A DNA stretch of 64,000 nucleotides from UBA4744 sp963717135 (GTDB lineage Bacteria > Actinomycetota > Acidimicrobiia > Spongiisociales > UBA4744). Shown piece by piece: positions 1 through 9,404 of the stretch. The stretch covers positions 1,178,001 through 1,242,000 of the forward strand of contig CAVQVN010000009.1 in the NCBI GenBank assembly GCA_963717135.1, given 5' to 3'. Positions within the stretch are counted from its first letter, which is position 1, and each line of letters begins with the position of its first letter. Both the position numbers and the translations under genes were made by a program. The notes under the pieces were generated by a model. It was given only the letters and a program-made list of their open reading frames with translations, searched no databases and had not been told where the DNA came from.

Positions 1-1565
1 TCATCGAGGATTACATCCGCGAGGCCGTGTTGCCGGTCTACGCCAACACGCACAGCGAGAGCTCCGGCACCGGGCTCCAGACCAGCCGGTTCCGCGAGGA
101 AGCTCGAAACATCATCCGGGAGGCCCTCGGGGCTACCGACGACCATGCCGTGATCTTCTGTGGATCGGGCACCACCGGCGCCATCGACCGACTCATCGGA
201 GTGCTGGGCTTGCGGATTCCCGCCAACCTGGATGACGAATACAACCTGAGCGGGTTCATTCCCGCCGACGAACGGCCCGTGGTCTTCATCGGGCCCTATG
301 AACATCACTCCAACGAGTTGCCCTGGCGGGAATCGATTGCGGACGTGGTGGTGATTGCCGAGGATGACGACGGCCACGTCGACCTGACGGACCTCGAACA
401 CCAGCTGGTGTCATATGCCGATCGTCCGCTCAAGATCGGCACGTTCTCGGCAGCTTCCAACGTCACCGGAATCATCACCGACGTCCGCAGTGTTTCGGTG
501 ATGCTCCACCAGCACGGCGCATTGTCTTTCTGGGACTTTGCCGCCGCCGCCCCCTATGTGGGCATCCATATGGGACCGACCGACGACGGGCCCGACGGCC
601 GGCTCGCCTACAAGGACGCCATCTTCCTGTCTCCCCACAAGCTGATCGGCGGTCCCGGCACGCCCGGCCTGCTGGTGGCCCGCAAGGAGCTATTCCACAA
701 CCGGGTTCCGGCCGTTCCGGGTGGTGGGACGGTGGCCTATGTGAACCCGACCGAGCACCGTTATCTGGACGACATCGAAGTCCGGGAGGAGGGCGGTACT
801 CCGGCCATCATCGAATCGATCCGGGCCGGGTTGGTGTTCCAGCTCAAGCAGGCGGTTGGGACCGACGCCATCCGAAGCCGCGAGGAAAGCTTCATACGCC
901 GGGCCATCGAGTCCTGGTGCTCCAACCCCAATATCGACGTCCTGGGCAATCACGACGCAGAACGTCTTTCAATCGTATCGTTCGTCGTCAAGTTCGGGGA
1001 GCGGCACTTGCACCACAATTACGTCGTAGCCCTTCTCAACGATCTCTTCGGAGTCCAGTCGCGCGGGGGATGTTCCTGTGCCGGACCGTACGGCCACCGT
1101 CTGTTGGGTATCGATCTCGACACTTCTCACGAGTTTGCCAGGGAAGTGGCCCGGGGTTGCGAGGGCATCAAACCCGGATGGGTCCGGGTCAACTTCAATT
1201 ACTTCATCTCGGAGGTGGCTTTCAACTACATCCTCGAGGCCGTTCATCTGATTGCCGAGCATGGCTGGAAGCTGCTTTCTCAGTACCGGTTTGATCCCGC
1301 CTCCGGACTATGGCAGCACCACAACCAGCCGGCGGACCCCCCGATGAGCCTCAGAAGCATCACATATGAGGATGGCACTATGGCCTACCCGGCCCACCGA
1401 GACCACCAACCGGAATCTGCCCTGGTCGGCCACCTGGAAGAGGTCAGGAAAATGCTGGAGTCGGCCGACCCCAGATTCGACCACCGGGCAGGCGATCTGG
1501 AACTCACCGGCGACTTCGAGCTTCTGCGCTGGTTCCCACTCCCCGGCGAAGCCCGGGAGCACTGA
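1..1565 (+). CDS. Class V aminotransferase (cysteine desulfurase-like), 5'-truncated
   Basis: PLP-dependent fold-type I enzyme of the aminotransferase class V / SufS-NifS group. The frame is open to the window edge (it reads IEDYIREAVLPVY from base 3), so the true start lies upstream; the GTG at 27 is internal. Visible marks, numbered from that GTG, are the ANTHSESS segment typical of this group, D170 in SFWDFAAAAPY (pairs with the PLP ring nitrogen) and K205 in SPHKLIGGPG (Schiff-base lysine). A C-terminal GGCSCAGPYG holds two cysteines where desulfurases carry their active cysteine, but the neighbourhood has no iron-sulfur assembly gene. Substrate is unknown. The gene ends 3 nt before the antiporter start, so the two are probably co-transcribed. 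Confidence 0.85.
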   Translation, partial: IEDYIREAVLPVYANTHSESSGTGLQTSRFREEARNIIREALGATDDHAVIFCGSGTTGAIDRLIGVLGLRIPANLDDEYNLSGFIPADERPVVFIGPYEHHSNELPWRESIADVVVIAEDDDGHVDLTDLEHQLVSYADRPLKIGTFSAASNVTGIITDVRSVSVMLHQHGALSFWDFAAAAPYVGIHMGPTDDGPDGRLAYKDAIFLSPHKLIGGPGTPGLLVARKELFHNRVPAVPGGGTVAYVNPTEHRYLDDIEVREEGGTPAIIESIRAGLVFQLKQAVGTDAIRSREESFIRRAIESWCSNPNIDVLGNHDAERLSIVSFVVKFGERHLHHNYVVALLNDLFGVQSRGGCSCAGPYGHRLLGIDLDTSHEFAREVARGCEGIKPGWVRVNFNYFISEVAFNYILEAVHLIAEHGWKLLSQYRFDPASGLWQHHNQPADPPMSLRSITYEDGTMAYPAHRDHQPESALVGHLEEVRKMLESADPRFDHRAGDLELTGDFELLRWFPLPGEAREH

Positions 1566-1568
1566 CCG

Positions 1569-3395
1569 GTGCCAACCCTCAACGTCGCGCTCGTCTCGAG
1601 CACCGGGTTTCTCGCTGATCCCGCCGTTCTCTTCGCGGGCATCGTGGTCTTGGCCGTTGGGCTCAATTGGCTGTCGGTCCGGACCGGAATCCCTTCGATC
1701 CTCGCCTACCTCCTGGTCGGCTTCCTTCTGGGTCCGGTGCTCGACGTCCTCAACCCGGATGAGTTGCTCGGCGATCTCCTCCTCCCGCTGGTCTCGCTGG
1801 CGGTCGGAGTGATCCTTTTTGAAGGTGGTCTCAGCTTGCGTTTGCGGGAGATCCAGGGTCACGCCCGGGTGATCTGGCTCCTGGTGACGGTCGGGGTGGT
1901 GGTCACCTGGGCGGTCGGCTGGGGGGCCGCTCTGCTCTTCACGGATCTTTCGACCGGCCTGGCCCTGCTGCTGGGCGCCATCCTGGTGGTCTCCGGACCC
2001 ACCGTCATCGGCCCGATGTTGTCGCACGTGCGCCCGGACCGTCCGGTCGGTCCCATCCTCAAGTGGGAGAGCATTCTGGTCGATCCGATCGGGGTCCTGT
2101 TGGCCGTCATCACGTTCGATGTGCTCTTGATCGGGACGGGAGCGTCGGCGCAATTCTTGGCGGGCCAGGTTGGTCTGTTTGTGCTCGTCGGCGTGGTGGT
2201 CGGCTCCCTGATCGGTTTCGGCCTGATCGTCGCCCTGCGCCGCCACTGGGTTCCCGAGCAACTGCTCTCTCTGGTCGGGGTCGGCGTAGCGCTCGTTGCT
2301 TTTGTCATCGCCAACAGCCTGGTCACCGAAGCGGGACTGCTGGCGACACCGACCCTCGGCATGATTCTGGCCAACCATCGTCGGGTGAGCACCGAGCAGA
2401 TCCTCCATTTCTCGGAAACGATTCGAGTCCTCTTGATCGGAGTCCTATTCATCGTCCTCAGCGCCCGAGTCGGCAGTGACCAGTTGAGCCTGATCGGCGC
2501 GGGAGCCGTGGGAATTCTCGCCGCGCTGATCATCGTCGCTCGGCCACTCGCCTCCATGCTGGCCACGCTCGGAACCACCCTGTCGTGGCGCCATCGGGTC
2601 CTGATCGGCGCCGTGGCACCACGGGGGATCGTGGCGGCTTCGATCGCCTCGGTTTTTGCCCTGCAACTGGAGGCCGAAGGCGTTGGAGGGGCGGAGGAGC
2701 TGACTCCGCTCGTCTTTGCCGTCATTGTCGGCACAGTCGTGGTCTACGGATTGGGAATGGCACCGATCGCGCGGTGGCTCGGATTGGCCAAGCGTCGCCA
2801 GGAAGGCGTCTTGATCATCGGCGCCGGAACGCTGGAACGGACTATCGGAGCGGCATTGGCGGAACAAGGCCTACCGGTGCTTCTCTCCACCACCAACCGA
2901 CGCGACCAATACCGGGCCCGGATGGCCGGGCTGGAGACCCACTACGGGAATGTGTTGGTTGAGGACGTCGATCTGGAATTGGATCTTTCGGGGATTGGCC
3001 GGGTGCTATCGCTTACCCCCAACGATGATGTCAACACCCTGGCCGTCACCCGGTTCGCAGGAATCTTCGGACGGGCCCAGACCTATCAGCTGGCCCCCGG
3101 CCGGGCGCCGGTCGGGATCGACAGCAGCGCCTCCACCCATTTGGCCGGACGAATGCTCTTCGACGGTGAGGCCAATTACGAAAGGCTTTCGAAGTTGATC
3201 CGAGCCGGGGCCAGCATCCGCAGCACCTCCATCACCCCCGAGTTCACCGTCAACGACTTCCGGGCCACCAACGTCGAGGCCGTACCGCTGTTCGTGATCA
3301 AGCCCAATCGGCGATTGATCGTCATCACCGGCGGCGAGGGAGATTCCTTTCGGGGCATCGGGGAGAACGACACCATCCTCTCGTTGATGGAATAG
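1569..3395 (+). CDS. Cation:proton antiporter with C-terminal RCK-like domain
   Basis: 608-residue inner-membrane protein. Residues about 15-400 form roughly a dozen hydrophobic helices of the monovalent cation:proton antiporter (CPA) type; the segments SGPTVIGPML and KWESILVDPIG resemble the ion-binding core of NhaP/Kef-like exchangers. After about residue 410 the chain is soluble and begins VLIIGAGTLERTIG, a Rossmann glycine motif like that of TrkA-N/RCK domains, which suggests nucleotide or ligand gating. The GTG start lies 3 nt after the aminotransferase stop and no better start is near. The likely role is Na+ or K+ efflux against protons; ion specificity cannot be read from sequence. Confidence 0.88.
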   Translation: MPTLNVALVSSTGFLADPAVLFAGIVVLAVGLNWLSVRTGIPSILAYLLVGFLLGPVLDVLNPDELLGDLLLPLVSLAVGVILFEGGLSLRLREIQGHARVIWLLVTVGVVVTWAVGWGAALLFTDLSTGLALLLGAILVVSGPTVIGPMLSHVRPDRPVGPILKWESILVDPIGVLLAVITFDVLLIGTGASAQFLAGQVGLFVLVGVVVGSLIGFGLIVALRRHWVPEQLLSLVGVGVALVAFVIANSLVTEAGLLATPTLGMILANHRRVSTEQILHFSETIRVLLIGVLFIVLSARVGSDQLSLIGAGAVGILAALIIVARPLASMLATLGTTLSWRHRVLIGAVAPRGIVAASIASVFALQLEAEGVGGAEELTPLVFAVIVGTVVVYGLGMAPIARWLGLAKRRQEGVLIIGAGTLERTIGAALAEQGLPVLLSTTNRRDQYRARMAGLETHYGNVLVEDVDLELDLSGIGRVLSLTPNDDVNTLAVTRFAGIFGRAQTYQLAPGRAPVGIDSSASTHLAGRMLFDGEANYERLSKLIRAGASIRSTSITPEFTVNDFRATNVEAVPLFVIKPNRRLIVITGGEGDSFRGIGENDTILSLME

Positions 3396-3428
3396 GAACG
3401 CGGCTCGGCACGACGTGGCAACCTCCGG

Positions 3429-3434
3429 TACCCT
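3429..3434 (+). promoter_or_regulatory. Candidate leaderless -10 hexamer TACCCT
   Basis: TACCCT lies 6 nt before the GTG start of the molybdopterin oxidoreductase, matching the TANNNT plus 6-7 nt arrangement seen before several other genes here. No convincing -35 is visible and no Shine-Dalgarno sequence precedes the GTG. Confidence 0.35.
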
Positions 3435-3440
3435 CGCAAC

Positions 3441-5663
3441 GTGAGCGAGACGATCACCACCTTCCGAACCTGCCCATTGTGCGAGGCGACCTGCGGTCTG
3501 GAGGTGTCGGTTCGAGATGGGGCGGTCACCCGTATCCGCGGCGATCGCGACGACGTGTTCAGCCAAGGGTTCATCTGCCCGAAAGGGTCGACGCTGCGAC
3601 AGCTCCACGACGACCCCGACCGCTTGCGGGCACCGGTCGTCCGCCGGGGCGACGGCTGGGAGGAGGTCTCCTGGGAAGCGGCCTTCGCCTTGGTCGAAGC
3701 CAGACTGCCACCCATTCTCGAGCAGTCCGGCCGGAACTCGGTGGCCGCCTATCTCGGCAATCCCAACGTGCACACGATGGCCGGGCCGCTCTACCTCAAG
3801 CCGTTGCTCAAAGCGATCGGAACCAAGAACATCTTCTCGGCGGCCACCGTCGACCAGATGCCCAAACACGTGTCGAGCGGTCTGATGTTCGGGAACCCGG
3901 ATTCGATACCGGTCCCCGACATCGACCGCACCGACTACCTGCTCATGCTGGGCGCTGATCCCCTCGTGTCGAACGGGAGCCTGGCGACCGCTCCGGACTG
4001 GCCGGGCCGTATCCGGGCGCTGCAGAAGCGGGGTGGCAAACTGGTGGTCGTCGATCCCCGCCACAGCCGCACGGCCCGGGAGGCCGATGAGCATTTGTTC
4101 ATCCGGCCCGGGACCGATGCATTGCTCCTCTTCGCCATAGTGGCCGTCTTGCTCGAAGAGAAACTCGCTTCGCCCGGACGCCTGGCCGACATGACCAACG
4201 GCATGGCGGAAATGGCCTCCTTGGCGGCCCGATTCGCACCCGAGGTCGTCACCCAACACTGCCGGGTCCCTGCCGAAACCATCCGCCGGATTGCCCGCGA
4301 GTTGGCCGCCGCCCCCACCGCGGTCGTGTACGGGAGAGTGGGGACCCATACCGTGGCGTTCGCGACGGTCGCCTCGTGGCTGGTCGACGTGATCAACGTG
4401 CTGATCGGCGGGCTCGACCGTCCCGGGGGCGCCATGTTCCCCCTGGCCGCCCATGCCCGACCGCCCCGGTCGGGCCGCCCTTTCCGCACCGGCCGCTGGA
4501 CCAGCCGGGTGCGCCAGTATCCCGAAGTGAGGGGTGAGCTTCCGGTGGTTACCCTGGCCGACGAGATCGAGACGCCGGGCGAGGGCCAGATTCGGGTGTT
4601 GCTGACCGTGGCCGGAAACCCGGTGCTCTCCACTCCGGACGGCGCCCGCCTCGATGGAGCATTGGGATCCCTGGACTTCATGGTGAGTGTGGACCCGTAC
4701 ATCAACGAAACCACCCGTCACGCCGACGTCATCTTGCCGCCCCCCTCGCCGCTGTCGCGCGGCCACTACGACTTCGCCTTTTACCAACTCTCCGTTCGCA
4801 ACATCGCCAACTATTCGCCGCCCACCCTCGGCAAGAACGGCGGGATGGACGAATGGGAGATTCTCACCCGGTTGGCCCTGATCGCCTCCGGACAGGGAGC
4901 CGCCGCCGACCCCGCAGTGGCCGATGCCTGGGGAATCGCCACCACCGTGAACCAGGCAATCAACGATCCCGAGTCCCCGATCTCGGGCCGTGATCCGGAG
5001 GAGATCCTCGGCCGGCTGAACCGGTACCGGGGGCCGGAACGGATTCTCGACTACCTCTTGCGAACCGGACCCTACGGTGACCGGTTCGGCTTGGAGCCCG
5101 ACGGGCTTTCACTGGCCAAGCTGGCAGACAACCCTCACGGCGTCGATCTTGGCCCACTGCAACCCCGCCTTCCCGGGTTGCTGGCGACGGGGTCGGGCCG
5201 GATCGAACTGGCTCCCCCTTCAATCATTGAGGAGGCCGCCCGGTTGGCCGACACGCTCGATCAACCGGTCGTCGACGGCCTGTTGCTGGTAGGCCGTCGG
5301 CACCTCCGGTCGAACAACTCGTGGATGCACAACCTGGAGGTTCTGGTCAAGGGGAAGGAGCGGTGCTCGCTGCAGATGCACCCCGACGATGCCTTGACCG
5401 TCGGCCTGCGGGACGGCGAGGAAGTGCAAGTGTCCAACCTGACCGGTTCGATCACCGTTCGGCTCGAGGTCACCGACGCCATCATGCCGGGAGTGGTGAG
5501 CATCCCCCACGGCTGGGGCCACGACGTCCCCGGCGTTCGGTTGTCGGTTGCCGCCCGACGTCCCGGCGTCAACTCGAACCTGCTGGCTTCCACCGAAGCC
5601 TTCGACGCCCTGTCCGGAAACGCGGTGCTAAACGGGATCCCGGTGACGGTCTCGCAAGATTGA
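3441..5663 (+). CDS. Molybdopterin-dependent oxidoreductase (formate dehydrogenase/nitrate reductase-like)
   Basis: 740-residue member of the Mo/W-bisPGD oxidoreductase family. The N-terminal CPLCEATC plus a later CPKG give Cys11, Cys14, Cys18 and Cys46, the four ligands of the family's [4Fe-4S] cluster. The middle is the molybdopterin oxidoreductase domain and the last ~120 residues are the molydopterin-dinucleotide binding domain (QMHPDDALTVGLRDGEEV, then SIPHGWGHD). There is no twin-arginine signal, so it is cytoplasmic. No selenocysteine codon or clear Cys ligand is seen at the Mo site; the DQMPKHVSSG segment is the likely location. No partner iron-sulfur or membrane subunit is adjacent, so electron acceptor and substrate are unknown. 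Confidence 0.9.
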   Translation: MSETITTFRTCPLCEATCGLEVSVRDGAVTRIRGDRDDVFSQGFICPKGSTLRQLHDDPDRLRAPVVRRGDGWEEVSWEAAFALVEARLPPILEQSGRNSVAAYLGNPNVHTMAGPLYLKPLLKAIGTKNIFSAATVDQMPKHVSSGLMFGNPDSIPVPDIDRTDYLLMLGADPLVSNGSLATAPDWPGRIRALQKRGGKLVVVDPRHSRTAREADEHLFIRPGTDALLLFAIVAVLLEEKLASPGRLADMTNGMAEMASLAARFAPEVVTQHCRVPAETIRRIARELAAAPTAVVYGRVGTHTVAFATVASWLVDVINVLIGGLDRPGGAMFPLAAHARPPRSGRPFRTGRWTSRVRQYPEVRGELPVVTLADEIETPGEGQIRVLLTVAGNPVLSTPDGARLDGALGSLDFMVSVDPYINETTRHADVILPPPSPLSRGHYDFAFYQLSVRNIANYSPPTLGKNGGMDEWEILTRLALIASGQGAAADPAVADAWGIATTVNQAINDPESPISGRDPEEILGRLNRYRGPERILDYLLRTGPYGDRFGLEPDGLSLAKLADNPHGVDLGPLQPRLPGLLATGSGRIELAPPSIIEEAARLADTLDQPVVDGLLLVGRRHLRSNNSWMHNLEVLVKGKERCSLQMHPDDALTVGLRDGEEVQVSNLTGSITVRLEVTDAIMPGVVSIPHGWGHDVPGVRLSVAARRPGVNSNLLASTEAFDALSGNAVLNGIPVTVSQD

Positions 5664-5709
5664 GGGGGAGGATCCCCGCAAGGATTGGCCGGCCCACTCT
5701 TGTCTGGGT

Positions 5710-5715
5710 TAGTAT
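5710..5715 (+). promoter_or_regulatory. Candidate leaderless -10 hexamer TAGTAT of the tetR operon
   Basis: TAGTAT is a good -10 hexamer 7 nt before the ATG at 5723, so the transcript would begin at or next to the start codon. A weak TTGGCC (5685-5690) with a long 19-nt spacer is the only -35 candidate. The adjoining palindrome at 5715-5730 overlaps the predicted transcription start. Confidence 0.5.
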
Positions 5716-5730
5716 TAACCATATGGTTAA
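5715..5730 (+). promoter_or_regulatory. Perfect 16-bp palindromic operator over the tetR start codon
   Basis: TTAACCATATGGTTAA is an exact inverted repeat of two 8-nt arms with no spacer. Its ATG is the start codon of the TetR-family gene. TetR dimers typically bind such 14-18 bp palindromes. Its position on the -10 and presumed transcription start fits autorepression of the whole overlapping tetR-ABC operon. Confidence 0.7.
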
Positions 5731-6334
5731 GGCAAACGACCAAAAGGTTGCCGCGGACACCACCACCAAGCGAAAGATCCTCAATGCCGCCGCTCTCCTG
5801 ATCGCCGAACTCGGCTGGTCGGACGTCACCACCCGCCGCATCGCCGAGCGGGCCGGTGTCAACAATGCCCTGGTCCACTACTACTTCGGGACCAAGGAGG
5901 CGCTGCTCATCGAGGCCGCTTCGACCATGTTCGCCGAAGAATTCGAGGGGCCGATGACCAGGATGGCGGCGGCTCGGACCTTTGGTGAAGGGCTGCGGGC
6001 CTTCGTGGACTACCTCCGGGTCATCGAAGAACACGGCCCGGGCGTGACGGTTTCCGTCGAGGCATTACTCCGTGGTGTCCGAGATGAGGCGGTGCGCGCC
6101 TGGATCGAAGAAGTCCTTGGTGGTGCCCGCCAGTTGCTCGAGCAGTTGGTCATTGCTGCTCAAGGGCGAGGCGAACTTCCCGCCGATCTCGACGCCGGAG
6201 GGGCGGCAGCGGTACTGGCCGCCTTGCTGGACGGACTCGTCCTCTACCGGCTCGTTTTTCCTGATCTTGATCTCGACGCCGTCGAATCGTCCCTGCTGCG
6301 AATGATGGCGGCCTCACCGAAAGGAACTCAATGA
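5723..6334 (+). CDS. TetR/AcrR family transcriptional regulator
   Basis: 203-residue DNA-binding repressor. Residues about 15-65 form the TetR N-terminal three-helix domain (KRKILNAAALLIAELGW, then VTTRRIAERAGVNNALVHYYF with the canonical recognition-helix YYF). The rest is the helical ligand-binding and dimer domain, whose ligand is unknown. The ATG at 5723 was chosen because the HTH begins at the normal distance from it, because a TAGTAT hexamer sits 7 nt upstream, and because the ATG lies in a perfect palindrome. Its stop overlaps the ABC ATPase start (ATGA), so it most likely controls the exporter encoded next to it. Confidence 0.9.
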   Translation: MVKANDQKVAADTTTKRKILNAAALLIAELGWSDVTTRRIAERAGVNNALVHYYFGTKEALLIEAASTMFAEEFEGPMTRMAAARTFGEGLRAFVDYLRVIEEHGPGVTVSVEALLRGVRDEAVRAWIEEVLGGARQLLEQLVIAAQGRGELPADLDAGGAAAVLAALLDGLVLYRLVFPDLDLDAVESSLLRMMAASPKGTQ

Positions 6335-7056
6335 ACGGCCCTCCGACCGGAGCCACCATCGAACTGGACAATCTCGGCCGCACCTATGGAGAGGGGCCGA
6401 CCGCCGTGCACGCTCTCAAGGGCGCCACTCTCAACATCCCACCGGGGCAATTCGTGGTGATACTTGGACCAAGTGGCTCCGGCAAGACGACCCTGCTGAA
6501 TCTGATCGGATCGATCGATGAGCCGACCTCCGGCACGGTCCGGGTAGGCGGTCTCGACCTCGGATCACTCGACGACGGCGGCCGCATCGACTTCCGCCGC
6601 ACCAACGTCGGTTTCATCTTCCAGTTCTTCAATCTCATCCCGACTCTCACCGCCGGCGAGAATGTCGAGTTGATTGCCGAGCTGACCGGATCCGATGGTT
6701 CAGACCGGGCCGAGCGAGTCCTCGAGCTGGTTGGTCTCGGCGACCGGATCGACCACTTCCCCAGTCAGCTGTCGGGCGGCGAGCAGCAGCGGGTGGCCAT
6801 CGCCCGGGCACTGGCCAAAGAAACCCCCGTGTTGCTGTGTGACGAGCCGACGGGCGAACTCGACTTCGAGACGGGGCGACTCATTCTTGGGTTGCTCCAC
6901 CGCCTCAACCGGGAAACCGGCCGCACGGTGCTGCTGGTTACCCACAACGCGGCGGTCGGCGACATGGCCGACCGGGTCCTGCGCCTCCACTCCGGTGAGA
7001 TCGTCTCAGACACCCTGAACGATTCTCCGATCGGCGCGGGGGAGTTGTACTGGTGA
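6331..7056 (+). CDS. ABC transporter ATP-binding protein (MacB/LolD type)
   Basis: 241-residue nucleotide-binding subunit. Walker A GPSGSGKTT is at residues 46-54; the Q-loop lies in FIFQFFNL, the signature is LSGGEQQRVAIARAL, Walker B is VLLCDEPTGELD, and the switch histidine is in LLVTHN. This pattern belongs to the MacB/LolD/FtsE group that powers FtsX-type permeases. It overlaps the upstream tetR by 4 nt and the downstream permease by 4 nt, indicating translational coupling. The transported substrate (lipid, peptide or drug) cannot be told from sequence. Confidence 0.93.
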   Translation: MNGPPTGATIELDNLGRTYGEGPTAVHALKGATLNIPPGQFVVILGPSGSGKTTLLNLIGSIDEPTSGTVRVGGLDLGSLDDGGRIDFRRTNVGFIFQFFNLIPTLTAGENVELIAELTGSDGSDRAERVLELVGLGDRIDHFPSQLSGGEQQRVAIARALAKETPVLLCDEPTGELDFETGRLILGLLHRLNRETGRTVLLVTHNAAVGDMADRVLRLHSGEIVSDTLNDSPIGAGELYW

Positions 7057-9404
7057 GCACGCTTCGCACGAAGCTCCGGCGCGACCTCAGCCGTCAGAAG
7101 GCTCAGTTTGCCGCCGTCACCATCACGGTGTTCCTGGGCATCACGATGTTCGGGGCGACCTACGACTCGTTTCAGAATCTCGAAGCTTCCTATGCCCAGA
7201 CCGCCACCGAGTTCACGTTTGCCAACCTGACGGTGGTGGGCGGCGACGTCGTTCGGTTCGCCGCGGATACCGCCGGCTTCCCGGGCGTCGAAGCCGTTTC
7301 GACCCGCACCGTGGCCGACCTGCCGTTTCGCCTGGGTGACACCAAGCTGCAAGGCCGGGTGGTAGGCGTCCCCGAGAGCGGACCGATCGTCAATCGGGTA
7401 CTGGTGCTCGAAGGAAGCGGCTTGACCGGGCCCGATGGTGTTCTCATGGAGGAGCACCTCGCAAGCCACTTCGATATCGTCCCCGGGGATTCCTTTGATA
7501 TCCAGGGACCAAATGGGTGGACCGAGGTCGAAGTCGTAGGGATCATCTCCTCCCCCGAGTACATCTGGCCGGCGGCCAGCCGGCAGGAAGTCATCACCAC
7601 TCCGGACAATTTTGGTGTCGTCTTTGCCACCCAGAGCACGGCTACCGCTCTGTCGGGAATCGGCAGCCCCAACGAAGCCGTCGTCTACTACCAAGGCGGC
7701 GAGGAGAACGAGACGCTCTCCGGATCGCTGACGACCAGGGCCTACGCGCTGGGAGCTCTGGAAACGTTCACCCGGGCCGAGCAACCGTCCAACGCGGCGC
7801 TCGAAGAGGACCTGGCAGGATTTGAGGAGATGGGCCTGTTCTTCCCCATCCTTTTCCTGTCGGCGGCGGCCATGGCCGCCTACGTGATGATCACCCGATT
7901 GGTGTACGCCCAAAGACCGCAGATCGGCATTCTGCTGGCCAACGGCTTCACCAACCGCCAGGTGCTCCGCCACTATCTGGGCTACGGGATCGTGCCGGGT
8001 CTGATCGGATCCATCCCGGGGGCTGTGGCCGGTGTGTTGCTGGCCCGGGTCATTACCGGGCTCTATACCGGTTTCATCTCTGTGCCCATCACGGTGATCC
8101 GTTTCTATCCAACAACCCTCATCGCCGCCATCGCTCTGGGACTTCTTGCCACCCTATTGGCGGCCGCCGCTCCCGCCCTGGCCGCCTCCCGGCTATCACC
8201 CGCCGAGTCGATGCGTGGGTCGGCTCCACCCGGCCGGGGTCGAGCCAGTCTTCTCGAACGGCTGATACCACCGTTGCGTAACTTGCCGATCCGCTGGCGA
8301 ATGACACTGCGAGGTATCGAAAGAAACTCTCGACGCACCATCTACACCGTCATCGGAGTCGTGCTGTCGTTGATGCTGATCCTCGTCTCGTGGGGCATGC
8401 TGGACACCATCGAACATCTTCTGAACCGCCAATTCGTTCAGATCCAGAAAGAAGATGCCCGGGTCTACTTCACCACCCCGGTGAACACCACGGATTTGGC
8501 CGCGCTGGACAACATCGAAGGCATCGCCGGTGTCGAACCCAGCCTCGAGTTGCCCATTGCCATCGAGGCCAACGGCGACCGGTACGAGACCTTCTTGATC
8601 GCCGTCGATAGGCAAACCGAGATGCACACCTTCTTCACCGGGAAGGACACCACGACCACGCTTCCGATCGATGGCGTCCTGGCCGGTATCGGGGTTGCCG
8701 ACCGGCTCAACATCGTGGCCGGGGATGCAGTCTCGTTGACGGTCGGCGGAGTCGATCTCACCATGGACACGCACGTGAGCGAGTTCATCGACGAACCGTT
8801 GGGATCGATGGTGTACATCGCGGCGGGCTATGCCGAGGAACTGTCCGGCATCCCGCTTCCGGCCACCTCGGCCCTGTTGACCTATGAGGAGGGGGCCAGC
8901 AGCTCGGACATCCGCAACGCCATCGTTGAGCTGCCTCAGGTGGCGGCCTTCGAGGACGCCAAGGCCATCTACAACATCATGCAGGACTACATGGCCCTGT
9001 TCTACGTCTTCATCGGCGTCATGCTGGCGTTTGGAGCCGCCATGGCGTTCGCGCTGATCTTCAACACGATGAGCGTCAACATCGCCGAGCGTTCGCGGGA
9101 GGTGGCCACCCTTTTGGCCGTGGGTACCAAACGAAGCATGATCTCGCGGCTCATCACCACGGAGAATCTGCTGGTGGCCGCCATCGGAATCCCCCTGGGT
9201 CTGGTGGCCGGCTACCTGACCTCGGCGGCGGCGATGGCCAGCTTCCAGAGCGATATGTTCCGTTTCGAGCTTTACGTGAAGCCGTTGACGTTCGTCTGGT
9301 CGTCGCTGGCGATATTGATCGTCGCGCTCATCTCGCAATTGCCGGGCCTGCGGGCGGTGGGCCGCATGGATATTGCCCGCGTCGTCAAGGAACGATCGCT
9401 GTAA
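7053..9404 (+). CDS. ABC transporter permease with two FtsX/MacB domains
   Basis: 783-residue membrane protein with an N-terminal helix, a large extracytoplasmic MacB-PCD-like domain, three TM helices near residues 255-385, a second N-terminal-type helix near 430, a second periplasmic domain, and three final helices. This is the duplicated ten-helix FtsX architecture. The GTG start overlaps the ATPase stop (GTGA). No separate membrane-fusion or outer-membrane gene is present, as expected for a monoderm actinobacterium. It is the partner of the 6331 ATPase under probable control of the TetR protein. Confidence 0.9.
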   Translation: MSTLRTKLRRDLSRQKAQFAAVTITVFLGITMFGATYDSFQNLEASYAQTATEFTFANLTVVGGDVVRFAADTAGFPGVEAVSTRTVADLPFRLGDTKLQGRVVGVPESGPIVNRVLVLEGSGLTGPDGVLMEEHLASHFDIVPGDSFDIQGPNGWTEVEVVGIISSPEYIWPAASRQEVITTPDNFGVVFATQSTATALSGIGSPNEAVVYYQGGEENETLSGSLTTRAYALGALETFTRAEQPSNAALEEDLAGFEEMGLFFPILFLSAAAMAAYVMITRLVYAQRPQIGILLANGFTNRQVLRHYLGYGIVPGLIGSIPGAVAGVLLARVITGLYTGFISVPITVIRFYPTTLIAAIALGLLATLLAAAAPALAASRLSPAESMRGSAPPGRGRASLLERLIPPLRNLPIRWRMTLRGIERNSRRTIYTVIGVVLSLMLILVSWGMLDTIEHLLNRQFVQIQKEDARVYFTTPVNTTDLAALDNIEGIAGVEPSLELPIAIEANGDRYETFLIAVDRQTEMHTFFTGKDTTTTLPIDGVLAGIGVADRLNIVAGDAVSLTVGGVDLTMDTHVSEFIDEPLGSMVYIAAGYAEELSGIPLPATSALLTYEEGASSSDIRNAIVELPQVAAFEDAKAIYNIMQDYMALFYVFIGVMLAFGAAMAFALIFNTMSVNIAERSREVATLLAVGTKRSMISRLITTENLLVAAIGIPLGLVAGYLTSAAAMASFQSDMFRFELYVKPLTFVWSSLAILIVALISQLPGLRAVGRMDIARVVKERSL

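Noticed and set aside
1308..2408. Minus-strand ORF of 366 codons opposite the aminotransferase and antiporter
   Set aside because: Antisense shadow: Gln/Asp/Arg-rich, spans two clearly real plus-strand genes, and has no start signals.
3006..4787. Minus-strand ORF of 593 codons opposite the molybdopterin oxidoreductase
   Set aside because: Shadow of a well-conserved gene in GC-rich DNA; composition is low-complexity and unlike any family.
6765..7973. Minus-strand ORF of 402 codons opposite the first ABC operon
   Set aside because: Runs across the ATPase-permease junction in antisense and has no recognisable domain.
8196..9338. Minus-strand ORF of 380 codons opposite the permease
   Set aside because: Antisense shadow with His/Arg/Gly-rich composition and no motif.
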